In this document: positions 26,161 to 35,252 of the stretch, in pieces | How the letters are laid out: every line of letters begins with the position of its first letter | Numbering within the stretch: position 1 is the first letter of the stretch | Assembly (NCBI RefSeq): GCF_000187245.1 | Contig: NC_027866.1 | Span: 186,001-250,000, forward strand | Reading direction: 5' to 3' | Origin: Ogataea parapolymorpha DL-1 | Taxonomy: Eukaryota; Ascomycota; Pichiomycetes; Pichiales; Pichiaceae | DNA length: 64,000 nucleotides | Notes under the pieces: model-generated | What the model saw: only the letters and a program-made list of their open reading frames with translations | Databases searched by the model: none | Told to the model about the DNA's origin: nothing | Translations under genes and position numbers: made by a program

Positions 26161-27318
26161 CTACATTAACACACACTTGTCCGGCTTCGCGTCCTGTTTG
26201 GCCGGCTTTTTGTCCTTGGGTTTCTCGCGCTTAGCACGTTTAGCCTCGTACTCGCGCTGAATGTTGCGTGCAAGACGCTCGTCCTCCTGGCTCTGCAGTT
26301 GCGCAGCCAGCTGTTCGTCTGCTCCTGCAATCGGATCGTCCTCATAAACAGCCTCCTCCACGTTTTCCTGCGGCTTGTCAGACTCGTCCTCACGAACCTC
26401 AAAAAAGCCATTCAGCAGCTCGTCGTCCGAACCCTTCACAGTCTTCAATTCCTCCCAAACAATGCCACTTCCGTAGCCCTCGTCGTTTGCCAGAAGATAT
26501 AACTTGTTCTCGAGCTTGTACAGCGTGTTGAAGTGGTCGTTGCGGAAAAATATCACAAAGGCGTTGTTCGGGACCAGCTCGGAGTCCTGCTTGAGCGTCT
26601 CGAGCCCTGCCTCCGTCAGCTGCGTGCTGTTCTGCGCCAGAAAGTCTCTGTACAGCACGTACTTGCGCAGGAGCTCCCGCTCTGCATCGTCGACCTCGAG
26701 CTCCAAGATCTCACTCGCCGGCATCGTCTCCAGCGCCACGTCGCTGTGTCTGTCTATCACGCTGATCAGAAAATCCTGGATCTTGTCAAACGTGTCGTAC
26801 TCGGCCCACGGCTCCGTCATAAGAAACCCGTGCACCATCTTGAGATCAAATAGGTCGAGCAGTTGCAAGATGCTGGCTGTCTGGTCCTCGAAATCGGCCA
26901 CGACGGCATTGTCGAGCTTCAGATTCACGTTGAGGCCGGTGCCGAGCTGTGGCAGCACGTTCAGAATGGCCCCAATGTCCACGGTGTCGCCTCTTATCTC
27001 GTTGAGCGTGAGCATCAGATGGGTCAACTCGTTGAGCAGCGAGCTCAGACTGACCTCTCTGGATAGCAGCATCTTCTTAAGCGAGACCAGCATGCTTGGC
27101 GGGATGCTGTTTCCGGTTTTCATCGATGTGCTAGACCCCTTTTTGCCCACCGTGCTCCACTCCTCGCTGGATATCTCGCTAGACAAGATCAGGGTGTTGA
27201 CGAGGGAGATCACGAAACAGGGCCCATTCTGGTTCTGCATGAGGACGTTGTTCATGTGGTACTGGCCCAGCCAGTCGCGCCAATTGATTGTTTTTGTGCG
27301 GAATTTGAGGTCGTCCAT
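26161..27318 (-). CDS. MIY1: MINDY-family deubiquitinase (Miy1-like) with CaaX tail
   Basis: This 385-residue cysteine protease removes Lys48-linked ubiquitin chains. Seen: the catalytic block NVLMQNQNGPCFVISLVNTL with Cys34, and a later FRNDHFNTLYK block with the probable catalytic His (near residue 263). The C-terminal third is acidic then strongly basic, with a DEQLAAQLQSQEDERLARNIQ helix resembling a ubiquitin-interacting motif, ending CVLM. That final tetrapeptide is a canonical prenylation (CaaX) box. Saccharomyces homologues YPL191C and YGL082W are also listed as predicted prenylation targets, so the tail looks conserved and would place the enzyme on membranes. SCY1 is the downstream neighbour, as for YGL082W. 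Confidence 0.9.
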   Translation of the reverse strand: MDDLKFRTKTINWRDWLGQYHMNNVLMQNQNGPCFVISLVNTLILSSEISSEEWSTVGKKGSSTSMKTGNSIPPSMLVSLKKMLLSREVSLSSLLNELTHLMLTLNEIRGDTVDIGAILNVLPQLGTGLNVNLKLDNAVVADFEDQTASILQLLDLFDLKMVHGFLMTEPWAEYDTFDKIQDFLISVIDRHSDVALETMPASEILELEVDDAERELLRKYVLYRDFLAQNSTQLTEAGLETLKQDSELVPNNAFVIFFRNDHFNTLYKLENKLYLLANDEGYGSGIVWEELKTVKGSDDELLNGFFEVREDESDKPQENVEEAVYEDDPIAGADEQLAAQLQSQEDERLARNIQREYEAKRAKREKPKDKKPAKQDAKPDKCVLM

Positions 27319-27538
27319 AAGGAAGGATTATTTTAGACAAATAGTTTTTTTGTGGGGCGCAGCGTGCTTGGCGAAGGGGAGGGACCGGATATGTTGGAGT
27401 AAGCGTTGGATTACAAAGTGCAAACTACATTTTTCTCTGCTACTCTACGAAATGAAATGTAAAGTACTCTGTGCATCCGATCTCCAGGTGCAATTGCATC
27501 TATTTATTAAATATTAATTAATTGAAAAAACATTCAAA

Positions 27539-28903
27539 ATGTTTTATCGACTGCTGGCGGTCCCCGCTCGTTACCGTCGATTTAGTGCACTTTCCCGTCT
27601 GCGGAACGAAGCCCTGCCGCTTACCTCCGAGTCCCAACAGTACGACCAGGAATACCGCGTGATTGAGCTTTTGAAAAGCATCAGTCCCAAGCCGGTGCCC
27701 AAATCAGAGTTTCCCTACAAGGAGGCCGCAAACCGGTCGAAACGGTCGCTTTTGCCACGTGTGCCCGAGTTGAACAAGCAGACCGTCAACAACTACGTCC
27801 ATGAGCTGACCAACTACACGTATGCCCCCGGAACTCATAAGCTGATCAGAGAACTGCTGACGCAGATCGTCGATTCGACACCAGAGCTACTCTCCAAACA
27901 GTCTTATTTGGACATCGTGCAAGACCTGCATTTTTATTTAGACGATCCTGCAGCGGAGCAGACCATGGACCGTATGGAGGAGTCCACGGCGTTCAAACGA
28001 GACATCGACTTCCACAACGTGATGTTGGCCTTTTCAGTGGCTAAAACCACCTACGATGACAAAATTGAGCGACTCCAAAAACTCAAAGAACAAGGGGTCG
28101 GTGCAAACGCCAACACGTGGTACTATCTCTTCCGTGCGCTCAGAACAAACTCCAAACGGTTCGAACTGCTAGAACTGATGCCGGAGTACGGCATCGACCA
28201 GGAACCGGTGTTTCGTAGCGCAGTCCACAGCATGTCGAGAACGTGCGGATACGATGAGCTGATTGAATTCTACGAAAGAAACGGCTATAATCTCGACAAC
28301 ATCGACACTTATCTCATGAACAAGCTCTGTCGGGCCTGTCTGAACGAGGACAACGTTTATGAAGCGTTCGAGCTGGTGCACGGTATGCACATGTCAAATC
28401 GAGCCCTGGTCAACCTAGGAACTTTCTCGGCTTTCAACACATACTTCCTCAACAGAAACGAGATCTACAACTGCGTTGCGTTCTGCCACAAGTTCCAGCA
28501 CCAATTCAAAATGAAAGCGAGCCACATCCTTGCATACGAGCTCATTGACAAATATTTGACTAAATGTACATATTTCGAGCACTGGCCGCAACTCACGCGG
28601 TACATGGTGCATATTCTCACGCACAACACAGCACACAAGAACTTTCTCCAAGGTAGACATTTCAAACTTCTGGCAAACTACGCTCGGATCCACGGACTTC
28701 AAGACTTTGTGTGCAGAGCAGTGGAGCCTGAAGACTTGGCGTTTGGCCAGGAAATGTGGAAGAAACTGCATTGGCCTAGAAAAATGATTCCGTCGTCGTT
28801 AGACCAAAATAGCAAGGAATTCATCGAAATGGCCAAACTCATCTCACCACCCCTAGAAACGGACATGGACCTAAACCCATCAGATATATTAAAGTCTAGC
28901 TAG
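27539..28903 (+). CDS. Probable mitochondrial PPR-like gene-expression factor
   Basis: This 454-residue protein starts MFYRLLAVPARYRRFSALSRLRNEA, a classic mitochondrial leader. The rest is helical, with PPR-like units (NANTWYYLFRALRTNSKRFELLELMPEYGI, and the segment around NLDNIDTYLMNKLCRACLNEDNVYEAFELV). This is the pattern of yeast factors that handle one mitochondrial transcript or the small ribosomal subunit. I do not recognise the specific orthologue. It is transcribed divergently from the MINDY gene across about 220 bp and converges on HSF1 with 60 bp between. Confidence 0.7.
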   Translation: MFYRLLAVPARYRRFSALSRLRNEALPLTSESQQYDQEYRVIELLKSISPKPVPKSEFPYKEAANRSKRSLLPRVPELNKQTVNNYVHELTNYTYAPGTHKLIRELLTQIVDSTPELLSKQSYLDIVQDLHFYLDDPAAEQTMDRMEESTAFKRDIDFHNVMLAFSVAKTTYDDKIERLQKLKEQGVGANANTWYYLFRALRTNSKRFELLELMPEYGIDQEPVFRSAVHSMSRTCGYDELIEFYERNGYNLDNIDTYLMNKLCRACLNEDNVYEAFELVHGMHMSNRALVNLGTFSAFNTYFLNRNEIYNCVAFCHKFQHQFKMKASHILAYELIDKYLTKCTYFEHWPQLTRYMVHILTHNTAHKNFLQGRHFKLLANYARIHGLQDFVCRAVEPEDLAFGQEMWKKLHWPRKMIPSSLDQNSKEFIEMAKLISPPLETDMDLNPSDILKSS

Positions 28904-28963
28904 CATAATTATATTGCGAATGTAAATAGCAATATGTGTCTCATAAAATGTATTAAACTTGTA

Positions 28964-30910
28964 TTAAACTTGTTTAATCCTCTTCTTGTCCTCTGAAGAC
29001 GGCGAACTGTCTCTTCTCTTTTTGCTTGAAAACGTGCTGGCCCGCGAAGACGCGGAGTCTGTGTAGGATTCGTTGGACTCTTGCTGAGAAGGGTTGTAGA
29101 TCTCACCAAAGTTGTCGTCAGTGTTCAAAGACGGATCGACACCGCCGTTCGGGGTCTGCGGAAGTAAAAAATCGTCCATTCTAAAATCATCCATAAGTGG
29201 CTGTTGATTAGCGTTGATCTCGTCAGGAAGTTTTGAACTGGCCAGCCGCGAGATCCAGTCGTTTATCTGCCGGATCGAGCTCTGCTGCTTGTTCAGCTGC
29301 TGGTTGATGTTTCCCATGAGATATTCAGGAGGCATGTGAGAATCTGTGTCTTGTTGCAAAGGAGTTGCAGAGGACAGCGCGGATGGCGTGGCGGGAACGG
29401 AGGATTGCGGCACTTGCGGGCTGATCTCGGGGAAGTAAGAACGAGGCGAATTGGCCATTGAAACAGGCGACTGGAAGTTCGGTAACGGATGTTGGAATTG
29501 CGGCGTTCCTTGGAGTGGATACGGCTTATAGCCGTCGAGCTGTTCGCTGTTCTGGTTCTCGGGTCCTCTACGAATCTCCTGGATCGGCGAGTCGCTGGCA
29601 TCAGAACCGTTGTGAATGCTCTGGCTGCTGGATGTATCTCTCGAGGTCGACTTGGACCCATTATTGTGTGCTCTGTGAGTCAGCATCAACCTGCTGTTTC
29701 CATTTTGAGGCTGGTAGTACGAGCTAGGCTGCTGGTGCATCTGCTGCTGGATATCGAAATCTGGTCCATGCGGATGGTGTTGCTGTTCCTGTGCGTCTCT
29801 TTTTGAGGCCATCTCGAGAAACTCGCTGGGAGCTCCTCCTGCACTTTCCAGAAACTTGGATGACCCACCATACAAGGTGACAAGGAATCGCAAGATCTTG
29901 TCAAGAGTCTCCGATTGAGCCTTGTGTCTTTCTCTAGCCATGTAATTCTCTTTCCATAGTAGCTCGTTGTCCTGAACGAGTCTACTCAGGTCGTCAGCAA
30001 TCATCCTCTGTTTCTGCTTCATCGACTCCAGCTCCATCAGCAAGGTGTTAATGTCGATGTCGTCGTCTTCCTCTTTGGAAGACCGATTTCTAACGATGTT
30101 ATCCAATAGGTTCTCCTTGCCCTTGATGAAGTTTGGATTCTCGAATTGCCAAACTTCTTCACCCTGAACAAGGGACCCTGAGTTGACGTCCTGAATTTTG
30201 TGCCAGCCATACATGTTCAGCTGTCTCACAAAGGAAGCAAAGTTATTGTGTTTGAAGTACTTGGGCAACACATGTCTCATAAAGCTTTCTCTGTCGCTCA
30301 CCTGGAAGGCCTTTCCGTCAGGTAGCCACGAGATGTATTTAGAGTTGGAAGGATCATTGACCATGTTCCATAACTTCATGACAAAAGCGGGCCGTTTTGG
30401 AGGTCCCGACATCTGGTTCTGAAGCTTCTTAGGTTTGGGTTTCTTGAATTGCAAAGATTTCACGTTCGAATTGGTCGTTCCAGACGGTAATTGGGGACTA
30501 TCATAGTACGGCAATGACGCAGGGGGGTTGTACCTCGAAATCATGTAGTTATTTCCGTTGATACCGTTTGCATACGGGTTAATATGCCGTGCATCTGATT
30601 TGATGGAAATGGACGGTTGCGGTGACGTGACGACAGGTGTATGCGGAATATGGTCTCCGGTGTTGGACTCATCGCCCAAAGAGGGCACATCTGATATAGG
30701 AAAAGGGTATAAACCATTGGACGTGTTGTTTGTGGGAGTCGTGCCTGTAGCGGTGGAAATTGGATCTAAAAGTTCATTGTCCGTGAGGTTTGGGATGTTG
30801 GTATCAAACTGGTTGCCTCCAGACTTATCTGTGATTTCTTCAATCTGTGGCGAGCCGTGCAATTGATCAACAACCTCGCCGGGGTTCACGCTTGGTCGGA
30901 AAGCGCCCAT
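28964..30910 (-). CDS. HSF1: Heat shock transcription factor Hsf1
   Basis: This 648-residue nuclear factor activates chaperone genes by binding GAA/TTC heat shock elements as a trimer. Seen: a disordered N-terminal activation region (1-170), the winged-helix DNA-binding domain (about 172-272: RPAFVMKLWNMVND, then FASFVRQLNMYGWHKI, then WQFENPNFIKG), an acidic linker, a leucine-zipper trimerisation coil (about 285-345), and a long Gln/Pro/Ser/Asn-rich C-terminus ending in a basic patch (KKRRDSSPSSEDKKRIKQV). All HSF hallmarks are intact; Saccharomyces Hsf1 is 833 residues, so this is a shorter form. A candidate HSE lies about 280 bp upstream of the ATG, suggesting possible autoregulation. Confidence 0.96.
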   Translation of the reverse strand: MGAFRPSVNPGEVVDQLHGSPQIEEITDKSGGNQFDTNIPNLTDNELLDPISTATGTTPTNNTSNGLYPFPISDVPSLGDESNTGDHIPHTPVVTSPQPSISIKSDARHINPYANGINGNNYMISRYNPPASLPYYDSPQLPSGTTNSNVKSLQFKKPKPKKLQNQMSGPPKRPAFVMKLWNMVNDPSNSKYISWLPDGKAFQVSDRESFMRHVLPKYFKHNNFASFVRQLNMYGWHKIQDVNSGSLVQGEEVWQFENPNFIKGKENLLDNIVRNRSSKEEDDDIDINTLLMELESMKQKQRMIADDLSRLVQDNELLWKENYMARERHKAQSETLDKILRFLVTLYGGSSKFLESAGGAPSEFLEMASKRDAQEQQHHPHGPDFDIQQQMHQQPSSYYQPQNGNSRLMLTHRAHNNGSKSTSRDTSSSQSIHNGSDASDSPIQEIRRGPENQNSEQLDGYKPYPLQGTPQFQHPLPNFQSPVSMANSPRSYFPEISPQVPQSSVPATPSALSSATPLQQDTDSHMPPEYLMGNINQQLNKQQSSIRQINDWISRLASSKLPDEINANQQPLMDDFRMDDFLLPQTPNGGVDPSLNTDDNFGEIYNPSQQESNESYTDSASSRASTFSSKKRRDSSPSSEDKKRIKQV

Positions 30911-31322
30911 GAATGTGTGGATGAGAGGTCAGGGTTTCTTGGGAAGGCTTTAGACATAAACCTGTATTTTGGCTACCCGGCCTTGTCTTACCTTGAAATC
31001 TGCGTCTGCTTGATGCTTGTGCTCTTTGGCTCCAATTGGTGGGCGCAGAAGGGAACAAACTGGAGTCGGTATCAAGAACGGTAGGATATGAACGGACAAA
31101 TATACGTAGCTGGCAGCCTTAAACGCAGAATACAAGCCTCGTTAGCAGTTGATAATTTGAGAAAACAAAAAGGGAAATGATGTTTGCTAGAAATTTCCAC
31201 AAGGTGCGGGGTGTGCCGGCGTCTGCTGACGAGTTTCAGTGAAAATTTTACCCTTCTCCGGAACCCCTGCAGCCGCTATCGTGGCGGTGTACGGATGTCT
31301 CTCTCGTTTCATGCTACTCTAT
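30911..31322. other. HSF1 upstream region
   Basis: This 412-base region lies between the HSF1 start and the 3' end of the Obg GTPase gene. It contains a GAA-AT-TTC element (31190-31197) and short A-rich runs. A GTAAG at about 30990 on the minus strand is not matched by a branch point and acceptor before the HSF1 ATG, so I do not call a leader intron. No other gene is supported. Confidence 0.5.
31190..31197. promoter_or_regulatory. Candidate heat shock element upstream of HSF1
   Basis: GAAATTTC gives two perfect alternating HSF units (GAA-AT-TTC), flanked at the correct 5-base phase by two 2-of-3 matches (TGC before, CAA after). It lies about 280 bp before the HSF1 ATG, within usual yeast promoter range. 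Confidence 0.35.
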
Positions 31323-32573
31323 CTATGCCGACGTTGTGAGGCCGCCAGGAACCACTTTGAAGGACAAAATGTCGTTTTTGCCGACGTCAACGGTGTCGTC
31401 GACGCTGATTCGTTTGCCCTCGACGCCCTCGATCGCCGCAATCGTCACCTCGCCCATGATCTGTCTTGCTACCTTGCCGACGCTCGTGCCCTTCTTGACC
31501 AACGTGCAATCTCTGAACACGTGGTTACCTGAGCTGCCCGTGAACGTCTGTATGTTTCTAACAGTGAAAACAGGCACCAAGTCCAAAATTTTCACCGCTT
31601 CCTGCAGCACCTGGACCACGCCTGTAGAGCCAAAACGGAACAGCACCAGGTCTCTAATGTTCTCAATCCGTTGCATTAATTTTTCATCCAGCGGCCTCAG
31701 CCCGCTGTCCGGGCCCAGATCCTCAAGCGTGTCTATAAACTCTGTTCCCTCCTCGTACCGGATGTAGTTTTGCTTGGCCAGCCGGCGCAGAAACACCTCT
31801 GTCACGGCACTGGTGAGCACGGCCTTGGAGTCGGGGTATTTCAGCAGGATCTTGCTCACGTTCTTATCTGCGTCGGGATGGTCGATCTTGTTCAGCGCCA
31901 ACACCGTCGGGAACTTGAAGTTCATAAAGTGCTGCACCACAGTGGTAATCCAATGGTCGTCCCATTGCTCCAAGGGGGGTAGGTTCGGTATCGAATCGAC
32001 GGCCTTGGCGATCAGACTCGCTGTGGCACCGTATCCACCAAACTGCGCCCGCAATGTGTCGACGATCGACGACTTGGTTGCCGTGTGTCTTCTTACTATC
32101 GACCCCCATCTTTTTTTCAGGTTATTTTCGATCCACAGCCGAATCTCGTCCTGCAACCACTCCACGTCCTGCACAGGGTCGTATCCGCGCGTGGCCTTGC
32201 CCTCTGCGTCGGTCGTCCCAGAAACGTCGACGACGTGGATCAGGGCGTCGGCCTGGCGCAGGTCGTCGAGGAACTTGTTTCCCAGCCCGAGTCCCTGCGA
32301 CGCACCGGGAATCAGCCCCGCCACGTCAAGTAGCTCGACAGGCACATGCCGTTTGCCGCCAGAACACCATCCGTAATTCGGCTTGCACAGGTCCTGCTTC
32401 CCGAATCGCGCACACGCACAGTCCACCTGAAGATACCCCGTTGCGCGGTTCGGGTCGATCGTCGTGAATGGAAACGCGCCGATCTTGGCGTTTGCGTCGG
32501 TCAGCGAGTTCAACGTCGTCGACTTACCGCTCGACGGCTTGCCAACAATTCCGATGAGCGGGTCTCTTCCCAT
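31323..32573 (-). CDS. Obg-family GTPase of the YGR210C/YchF-like group
   Basis: This 416-residue P-loop GTPase has G1 GKPSSGKST (near residues 11-19), the switch region FTTIDPN, G3 [18 protein letters not shown]4 NKID (near 225) and a C-terminal TGS-like domain (about 330-416: [10 protein letters not shown], then [15 protein letters not shown]). The cysteine-bearing insertion between G2 and G3 ([19 protein letters not shown]) is characteristic of the archaeal/eukaryotic YGR210C group rather than Ola1 or Rbg1. Function in yeast is poorly defined; relatives bind ribosomes. The gene is divergent to VID28 across a 66 bp A/T-rich repeat. Confidence 0.88.
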   Translation of the reverse strand: MGRDPLIGIVGKPSSGKSTTLNSLTDANAKIGAFPFTTIDPNRATGYLQVDCACARFGKQDLCKPNYGWCSGGKRHVPVELLDVAGLIPGASQGLGLGNKFLDDLRQADALIHVVDVSGTTDAEGKATRGYDPVQDVEWLQDEIRLWIENNLKKRWGSIVRRHTATKSSIVDTLRAQFGGYGATASLIAKAVDSIPNLPPLEQWDDHWITTVVQHFMNFKFPTVLALNKIDHPDADKNVSKILLKYPDSKAVLTSAVTEVFLRRLAKQNYIRYEEGTEFIDTLEDLGPDSGLRPLDEKLMQRIENIRDLVLFRFGSTGVVQVLQEAVKILDLVPVFTVRNIQTFTGSSGNHVFRDCTLVKKGTSVGKVARQIMGEVTIAAIEGVEGKRISVDDTVDVGKNDILSFKVVPGGLTTSA

Positions 32574-32580
32574 GAAATAA

Positions 32581-32628
32581 AATTATTTAATTATTTAATT
32601 ATTTCAATTATTTCGATTTTAATTATTT
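32581..32628. repeat. AATTATTT short tandem repeat in a divergent promoter
   Basis: Five copies of AATTATTT occur in 48 bases (32581, 32589, 32597, 32606, 32621), the first three in perfect tandem. They fill most of the 66 bp space between the divergent GTPase and VID28 start codons and probably act as a nucleosome-poor promoter core. Confidence 0.6.
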
Positions 32629-32639
32629 CCTCTATCTGC

Positions 32640-34982
32640 ATGTCCCTACTAGCATTCCAATCGCTCTCTGCAGACGAGAAAATTGAGCAGATCGACTCGA
32701 TCAAGCTTGCCGTGTTGGGCAACGACAGAGAAAAGGCCAAGTTGCAGGACAGTTTCGGGGTCCTGGGCGAGATCCTGCTGACCGAGTCGAACAAGACGCT
32801 TCTGCAAAACACAGCAATCATTGTCCAGTCGTTCAGCTATCTGCGCACCAACGTCGAGTTCCTGCTGCGGTTCAACATCTTCGAGGTGCTCGTCAAAAGT
32901 ACCATTCGCTATCCGGCCGTTTTGGCAGAGATCAACTTCCGCACGCTTATCGACCTGCTCTCCACAAATTCGCTGTCGGAAAAATATCAGGACGAGCGGG
33001 AATACGCGCAATTTGTGGGCGTCTTGGCGGGTATTCTGCGCGACCCTGCTGCGTCGCCCGCCCTGCTCTTCAACACGTACCTGTTGATTCCATTTCTGCG
33101 CCGCACAGAGCTGCTGTGGCAGCTGTACCGGCCATTAATGAGACGGCTGGCCCGGGTCGTTTCGCCGGTCTTCCAGCAGACATTGCAGCTGAACTGCGCC
33201 ACAGGCGACGTCTCGGTACTCAAACGGTTTCCCGAATCCGTCGAGCTGCCACGCACGCTGCCGGAACACGCGTTTGAGGCGCTGACGAACGACCTGAGTC
33301 CGCCGCTTTACGCTCTAGCACACCTTTTGGCCGTGATCGACCGCGCAGACCTGAACTTGCCGCTGCCGCTGTATTTTGTGCTCACAACGTTCCTCGGCTC
33401 GTACGACCTTAATGTCAAGCTCAGCAGCGTCAATGTGCTGGTGCAGTACACCAAAAAGCATATACGCAACCCAAAGGAGAAAACGGCGAGCCACGCGCGG
33501 CTGATCGACGCGCTCGTTCATCTGATCAGCCGCACCAAGGACTCCCACGGCCCAGAGTACACGCTCAGCTCGAACTACAAGATCCCGCGCACAATGTCGC
33601 CCCTGTACCTGTTGTCGCAGATTGCCGAAGAGGACCCGAGTAACAGCGACTCGCTGGTGGAAGTGAACTTCGTCGACACGATTGCGTCGATTGTCACGGC
33701 AAATTACAGCTCCGACCGCACATTTCTGGACGAAGACACACTGTATAAGATTTCGGACTCGCTGCTGATTTTGAGCTGCATTGCCGGGCTGCGCGAGGAT
33801 TACCGCGAGCTGGTGATCCGGTACGACGTGGCACCTGTGATTGTGGACTCGATCACGCGGCACGCGAAAATTTACCGCGAGTTGGACGGCCGCACGCCCT
33901 CGCCAGCCGATGTGGGCGTGCTCAAGCTGTCAAACCGCATCACGCTATCGAGCTGCTACCTGCTGCGGTCGCTGTCGCGGTCGGCCAGCCTTCTGCGCAC
34001 GTACTTGGTGGAGCTGAAGCTGGTGCGCAAGCTGGTGGACTTGCTGCACATTCCAGACGACATCATCGAAAACTGTCCCGACGAGCTGCGGCTGGACGAA
34101 ATTCGGCTCAAGTCGGTGGTGCTGGGCATCGTGTCGAACTCGATCGTGGAGTTTTCTGCCGTCAAGCACGAACTCGCGTCCGATGAGCTTGCGCTGCTGC
34201 TGCATCGGTTTATCTACGAGTCGCGCTACGATTCTCTGCGCATGAACTCGCTCTGGGTAATCAAGAACTCTCTGTTTGGCGGAAACCGGGAGTCGAAGGA
34301 AAACTTCCAGACGACGGTCAGTCTGGACAAGATCTTTGAGCTGTGCGGCGACCCGAACGAGCGGATCCAGGAACACTCGTTCGACATTCTGCGAAACCTG
34401 GCTGTGGGCCATTTTAACTACGCAAATAAGATTATGGCCGACTTTGCTGCGTCCGAGCTTGCCAGACGCACGGGCCAGTCTTCATTCCTGGACTTTCTGT
34501 GCTCACATCTCGAGAAAACGTCCAATCCAGACGTCATCGTGGCCATTGTCTACGTGGTGGTGCATCTTGCCGCGTCCAACGAGAACAACCGCGCGTTGAT
34601 CATGTGCAACCAGGGCCTGCTAAAGAAACTCGTCGAGTTCTTGGAGTACTCGGAACGCGTGCCGGACGACGAGGACCACTGGAAGATCCGGCTGAGCGTA
34701 GTGTGGGCGGTGCTGAATTTGAGCTGGCGCGAGGAAACTACAGGGTCCGACCTAGACAACGACGAGGACGACAGCGGTGAGGACATGGACGTCGACGCGG
34801 GCGACGGATCCGACTTCCGCCGGTTCCTGAGCCCAAAGAACCGCGCGTTGCGGCTGATCGAGCTTGGATTCTACGACGCAATCCGTACGCTGAATAATCA
34901 CTGCACGATTTCTGACTTCAAGGAGCGAGCACGGATGGCCATCTTCAATCTGGTGCTGTACGAGAACAAGAACAAGAGCTGA
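32640..34982 (+). CDS. VID28: GID E3 ligase scaffold subunit Vid28/Gid5 (armadillo repeats)
   Basis: This 780-residue protein is almost wholly helical, with armadillo-like repeats through its length (clear ones at the C-terminal side: VIVAIVYVVVHLAASNEN, then LLKKLVEFLEYS, then RLSVVWAVLNLSW). An acidic insertion (about 700-725) precedes the last repeat. The C-terminal order matches Vid28/Gid5 (921 residues in Saccharomyces), the armadillo scaffold that connects substrate receptor Gid4 to the GID ubiquitin ligase, which degrades gluconeogenic enzymes when glucose returns. In methylotrophic yeasts the same machinery is tied to peroxisome and methanol enzyme turnover. The start at 32640 follows the A/T-rich promoter; the frame is open upstream across the GTPase gene by chance. 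Confidence 0.82.
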   Translation: MSLLAFQSLSADEKIEQIDSIKLAVLGNDREKAKLQDSFGVLGEILLTESNKTLLQNTAIIVQSFSYLRTNVEFLLRFNIFEVLVKSTIRYPAVLAEINFRTLIDLLSTNSLSEKYQDEREYAQFVGVLAGILRDPAASPALLFNTYLLIPFLRRTELLWQLYRPLMRRLARVVSPVFQQTLQLNCATGDVSVLKRFPESVELPRTLPEHAFEALTNDLSPPLYALAHLLAVIDRADLNLPLPLYFVLTTFLGSYDLNVKLSSVNVLVQYTKKHIRNPKEKTASHARLIDALVHLISRTKDSHGPEYTLSSNYKIPRTMSPLYLLSQIAEEDPSNSDSLVEVNFVDTIASIVTANYSSDRTFLDEDTLYKISDSLLILSCIAGLREDYRELVIRYDVAPVIVDSITRHAKIYRELDGRTPSPADVGVLKLSNRITLSSCYLLRSLSRSASLLRTYLVELKLVRKLVDLLHIPDDIIENCPDELRLDEIRLKSVVLGIVSNSIVEFSAVKHELASDELALLLHRFIYESRYDSLRMNSLWVIKNSLFGGNRESKENFQTTVSLDKIFELCGDPNERIQEHSFDILRNLAVGHFNYANKIMADFAASELARRTGQSSFLDFLCSHLEKTSNPDVIVAIVYVVVHLAASNENNRALIMCNQGLLKKLVEFLEYSERVPDDEDHWKIRLSVVWAVLNLSWREETTGSDLDNDEDDSGEDMDVDAGDGSDFRRFLSPKNRALRLIELGFYDAIRTLNNHCTISDFKERARMAIFNLVLYENKNKS

Positions 34983-35076
34983 GTTTTGGACCTGTGTCGG
35001 ACCTGTTTCAGGTTTATTTATAGCACTTGCTGCGAGATTGGGCCGTTTTCGACGCACTGTGCCTGGTTGCAAATTT

Positions 35077-35157
35077 CCTTTGAGGTCCAAATTAGGAATG
35101 CCGGATCTGGAGCTAAAAAAAAAATTTGGACGGGCTCCCTAATTGGGGCCTCAAAGG
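35077..35157. repeat. Long imperfect inverted repeat upstream of the adhesin gene
   Basis: The 20-base arm at 35077-35096 (CCTTTGAGGTCCAAATTAGG) pairs with 35138-35157 on the opposite strand with two mismatches. The 41-base loop contains a run of ten A. The element ends about 95 bp upstream of the ATG at 35253. It could form a cruciform, or a hairpin in the VID28 3' transcript. Confidence 0.7.
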
Positions 35158-35159
35158 AC

Positions 35160-35182
35160 GACGTCTGAATAATTCAGACGTC
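35160..35182. promoter_or_regulatory. 23-bp near-perfect palindrome in adhesin promoter
   Basis: Arms GACGTCTGAAT and ATTCAGACGTC flank a single central A. Each arm begins or ends with the CREB/ATF-type core GACGTC. It lies 33 bp upstream of the TATA box, an ideal position for an upstream activating or repressing site bound by a dimeric factor. Confidence 0.55.
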
Positions 35183-35214
35183 TCATATTTCGAAACAGGA
35201 CTGGTAGGCCTGAC

Positions 35215-35221
35215 TATATAA
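35215..35221 (+). promoter_or_regulatory. TATA box of the adhesin gene
   Basis: TATATAA lies 32 bp before the ATG at 35253. TATA-containing promoters are typical of regulated surface-protein genes. Confidence 0.6.
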
Positions 35222-35252
35222 GGATGAGTGTCCAGATGACGGATAACAAACC

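Noticed and set aside
30960..31060. Possible leader intron of HSF1 (GTAAG on the minus strand)
   Set aside because: No branch point or acceptor before the HSF1 ATG, and the coding sequence is complete without it.
33315..34412. Two antisense frames inside VID28
   Set aside because: His/Arg/Val-rich shadow composition and no own promoter or conserved motif.
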